From: JANQRV01 sp964533785
GTDB taxonomy: Bacteria; Bacteroidota; Bacteroidia; Chitinophagales; Saprospiraceae
NCBI GenBank assembly: GCA_964533785.1
Contig: CAZHNG010000046.1
Coordinates: 1 to 27,026, forward strand
Direction of reading: 5' to 3'
DNA: 27,026 nt
In this document: one piece after another, positions 24,737-27,026 of the stretch
How positions within the stretch are numbered: position 1 is the first letter of the stretch
How the letters are laid out: every line of letters starts with the position of its first letter
Position numbers and translations under genes: made by a program
The notes under the pieces: generated by a model
Database searches by the model: none
What the model saw: only the letters and a program-made list of their open reading frames with translations
What the model was told of the DNA's origin: nothing

Positions 24737-26977
24737 TCAATCACTCATCACCTTTCCGTACAAAGCCCTTACGCGGTGGTAATGCTTCACGACGATCACG
24801 TTTTTATCAATATTACGGGCTACTTCTTCGGGAATGCCGCCAAATAAGATCTGTTGGTAAATACTTTGGCTGGCCGCACCGATCATAACGGTATCGTAGT
24901 TTTCGGAGGCCTCAATGATTCCTTGGGCTACATCGCTATTTTTGATCAATTGATCATCCATGGATATCCGGTTTCTGGTACGCAACCGTTTTAAGGTGCG
25001 GACTAGGTTATTGCGGGTAGCCTGTATAACTTCCTGACTGGCATCCGGACTTACGATTTGGCAGGTGGTAAGATGTCCATCTATGGCGTGCACCAGAGCG
25101 TGTGCGTATTGTTCAGCACACTGGGCGTGCTCACCGCCGGCAGTGGGTAGTAAAATTCTGCGTACCTGCCCTTGGCCTACCAGTTTGACCAACATAATAT
25201 CGGTTTGGGCATGGGTAACCACGGTGTCCGTAATATTACCCAAAATTCTTTCTTTGCTGGAAGTGCTGCCTTTCCAGCCGAGTACCGTCAAGTTGCAGTA
25301 ATGGACGCGGGAGGTTTCCAAAATCGCCCGCGCGATATTGTAGCCGATGCGGATCAGGGTATGCGCGGGAACACCTAGTTTTTCTGCATATTTACGGGCT
25401 TCCCCCAACAGGATCTCTTCTTGTTCCAGCATACTGTCGTCATAGCTGGTCAAAGCGATCTGTGCGGGTAATTTCACGACTTTCAGCAGCAATAATTCCC
25501 CATTTCGTTCTTTGGCGATAGCAGCCGCGATCTCAATGAGGCGGTTCATGTTTGTCGGATTGGCAATAGGTACTAAAACCCTGAATTTTTCCCGGTCGAA
25601 CCGGCTGCGGCCATGACTGTGGGCAATGTGTGAACGACCGCCGGGAACAGCCGTTTCCACTGGTTGTGCCCCTTTCCAGGTGAAAAAACCGATCACTCCC
25701 AGGATCAAGGTTCCTAATGCCAGTAACAATGGCATCGGATGGCTAAAGATCAAATATATCAGGTAGGTATTGGCCAATATACCCAAAGCCGGAATGATGG
25801 GTACCAGGGGCACTTTAAAAGGACGCTTTATATCCGGAAACTTTTTCCTATGAAGGATAAGGGCCATATTCACCATGATCAAAGCCAGTAATAAAACGGT
25901 ATTTGCAAAATAGGAAAGGTCTTCCAGTCGCAGTATTAAAGTAAAGATCAGGATCGTCCCCCCGATCAGAAATACTGAAACAATGGGGGTACGGGTTCTC
26001 GCATTGATTATACCCACCTCAGCGGGTAAATGACCAAGCTTACTCATAGATAAAATAACCCGTGAGCCGGCCATGATGGAAGCGTTAGAGGCGGAAACCA
26101 TTGAAAAGATCGCTCCGCCAATAATGACGTAGCCGCCGAAAGAACCCAGGAATTTTTTCGCTGCGGCGCCCATCGAAGCTTCATCGTATTCCGTCAAACC
26201 CGCAAATAACACTACCAGCACCACCAATACGTAAAGGATCGTTACTACTCCCATCGACAAAAAGATCGCCCGGGGTATATTTTTAACCGGTTCTTTTACC
26301 TCTCCCGCTGAAGCTGCTATCGCCGAAAATCCAAAAAAGGTGATGAAAACCATCGCGGCGGTTGAACCGATCATGACCAGGTCGGTGCTGAAGCGATTCA
26401 TCACTTCCTCCGCGTCAACAAACCTTAGTCCACCAAAGATGAACCAAATCAGCAGCACTACTTTGGCTGCCGTTACGATCACCTGAAATTTGCCACTCTC
26501 TTCCGTTCCTTTAATATTTAAAAGCGTCAGAATGATTAAAAAAACAATACCCGATAAGGATTCTATGGGACTGTGCCAGATGAACTCATTGAAATAACTG
26601 GATAAACTGGCAATGTAGAAAGCGCAGGAAGAGGTGTAGCCCAAGATCAAAGCCCAACCCACAAAATAGGCCAGTGGTCCCGGGTAGGTCTTACGGGCAT
26701 AGAGGTAGCCTTCTCCCGTTCGAGGATAGATCGATACAAATTCACAATAGGTCAGGGCCGTAAAGCTGGCTGCTACTGCGGCTAGTAAAAAAGCTACAAT
26801 TGCCGCCGAACCGACGTTGCGAATGGCCAGGCCCGACAAAGTGAAAATGCCAGCAGCAATCATGGTGCCGACACCAATTGACAAAGCGGTTGTCAACCCT
26901 AAATCCCGGCTCAACTCGGTTTCTACTTCCTGATGCGCTATGTCTTTGTGTTCCATTCTGACCAGGGCTTTATACAA
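24737..26977 (-). CDS. Amino-acid permease (APC) fused to two UspA domains
   Basis: 746 residues. Residues 22-450 are an APC-superfamily transporter with about 12 helices, starting with the family motif GVGTMIAAGIF and containing the FFGFSAIAASAGEVKEP stretch conserved in cationic amino-acid type permeases. Two universal stress protein domains follow. The first (about 470-605) keeps the ATP-binding pattern G-x2-G-x9-G in GWKGSTSSKERILGN. The second (about 610-740) has lost the second Gly (GAASQS) and may not bind ATP. The tail probably controls transport in response to ATP or stress. Met8 (26956) is an alternative start. It lies 164 nt upstream of the PKD/barrel gene on the same strand, but no functional link is evident. 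Confidence 0.93.
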   Translation of the reverse strand: MYKALVRMEHKDIAHQEVETELSRDLGLTTALSIGVGTMIAAGIFTLSGLAIRNVGSAAIVAFLLAAVAASFTALTYCEFVSIYPRTGEGYLYARKTYPGPLAYFVGWALILGYTSSCAFYIASLSSYFNEFIWHSPIESLSGIVFLIILTLLNIKGTEESGKFQVIVTAAKVVLLIWFIFGGLRFVDAEEVMNRFSTDLVMIGSTAAMVFITFFGFSAIAASAGEVKEPVKNIPRAIFLSMGVVTILYVLVVLVVLFAGLTEYDEASMGAAAKKFLGSFGGYVIIGGAIFSMVSASNASIMAGSRVILSMSKLGHLPAEVGIINARTRTPIVSVFLIGGTILIFTLILRLEDLSYFANTVLLLALIMVNMALILHRKKFPDIKRPFKVPLVPIIPALGILANTYLIYLIFSHPMPLLLALGTLILGVIGFFTWKGAQPVETAVPGGRSHIAHSHGRSRFDREKFRVLVPIANPTNMNRLIEIAAAIAKERNGELLLLKVVKLPAQIALTSYDDSMLEQEEILLGEARKYAEKLGVPAHTLIRIGYNIARAILETSRVHYCNLTVLGWKGSTSSKERILGNITDTVVTHAQTDIMLVKLVGQGQVRRILLPTAGGEHAQCAEQYAHALVHAIDGHLTTCQIVSPDASQEVIQATRNNLVRTLKRLRTRNRISMDDQLIKNSDVAQGIIEASENYDTVMIGAASQSIYQQILFGGIPEEVARNIDKNVIVVKHYHRVRALYGKVMSD

Positions 26978-26980
26978 TTG

Positions 26981-27018
26981 GACTTTTGACGCTAGACACT
27001 AGACGCTAGATTTTAGAC
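26981..27018 (-). repeat. Inverted copy of the 7-bp tandem repeat
   Basis: Read on the minus strand the units are GTCTAAA, ATCTAGC, GTCTAGT, GTCTAGC, GTCAAAA and GTC. The last 17 bases are the same as positions 34-50, inverted. It lies directly in front of the permease start. Confidence 0.7.
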
Positions 27019-27026
27019 AACAAACC

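Overview
The window looks like a chromosomal segment of a Bacteroidota bacterium, probably of the Saprospira/Lewinella type. The evidence is a lone CHU_C (type IX secretion type B) sorting-type domain protein, many lipoproteins with the 6-bladed propeller look of this phylum, CAAAnnTA/TAnnTTTG promoter elements, a CHAT-nSTAND-WD40 protein paired with a PKD/beta-barrel protein, and weak use of Shine-Dalgarno sites. No rRNA, tRNA, CRISPR array or complete insertion sequence was seen.

Layout. At 134-364 (-) there is a small helix-turn-helix protein, then RND permease 1 at 627-3725 (+). From about 3790 to 14802 lies an AT-rich accessory island transcribed leftward. It holds five predicted propeller lipoproteins, two thioredoxin-like lipoproteins (one frameshifted) and three tiny exported peptides, each with exactly six cysteines in the mature part. 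RND permease 2 follows at 14803-17808 (+). The right third holds a small CHU_C protein (+), and then on the minus strand an amino-acid permease with two UspA domains, a PKD/beta-barrel protein and an overlapping CHAT-nSTAND-WD40 protein.

The main observation is how the island is built. The divergent promoter and 5' end of RND permease 2 occur once intact (14569-14961) and as broken copies at 11072-11454, at 5299-5598, and very decayed at about 3790-3890. All lie in the same orientation, and each stub marks the downstream end of one leftward lipoprotein/peptide cassette. Similarity to the intact copy falls with distance: the nearest stub shares 224 identical bases, the next differs at about 12 of 205 sites, and the farthest is barely recognisable. 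This fits cassettes being added one after another at the RND permease 2 promoter, with older ones pushed toward RND permease 1. The shared promoter carries three or four TGTTTCA boxes exactly 10 bp apart, just upstream of a good Bacteroidota-type promoter that reads into the peptide/lipoprotein genes.

Inferred working model, not proven: six-cysteine peptides are exported by Sec, folded or reduced with help from TlpA-like lipoproteins, and work with propeller lipoproteins and possibly the RND pumps. The variable cassettes resemble a set of alternative alleles stacked beside a conserved exporter. A 186-bp MITE with perfect 8-bp target duplications has also entered the island.
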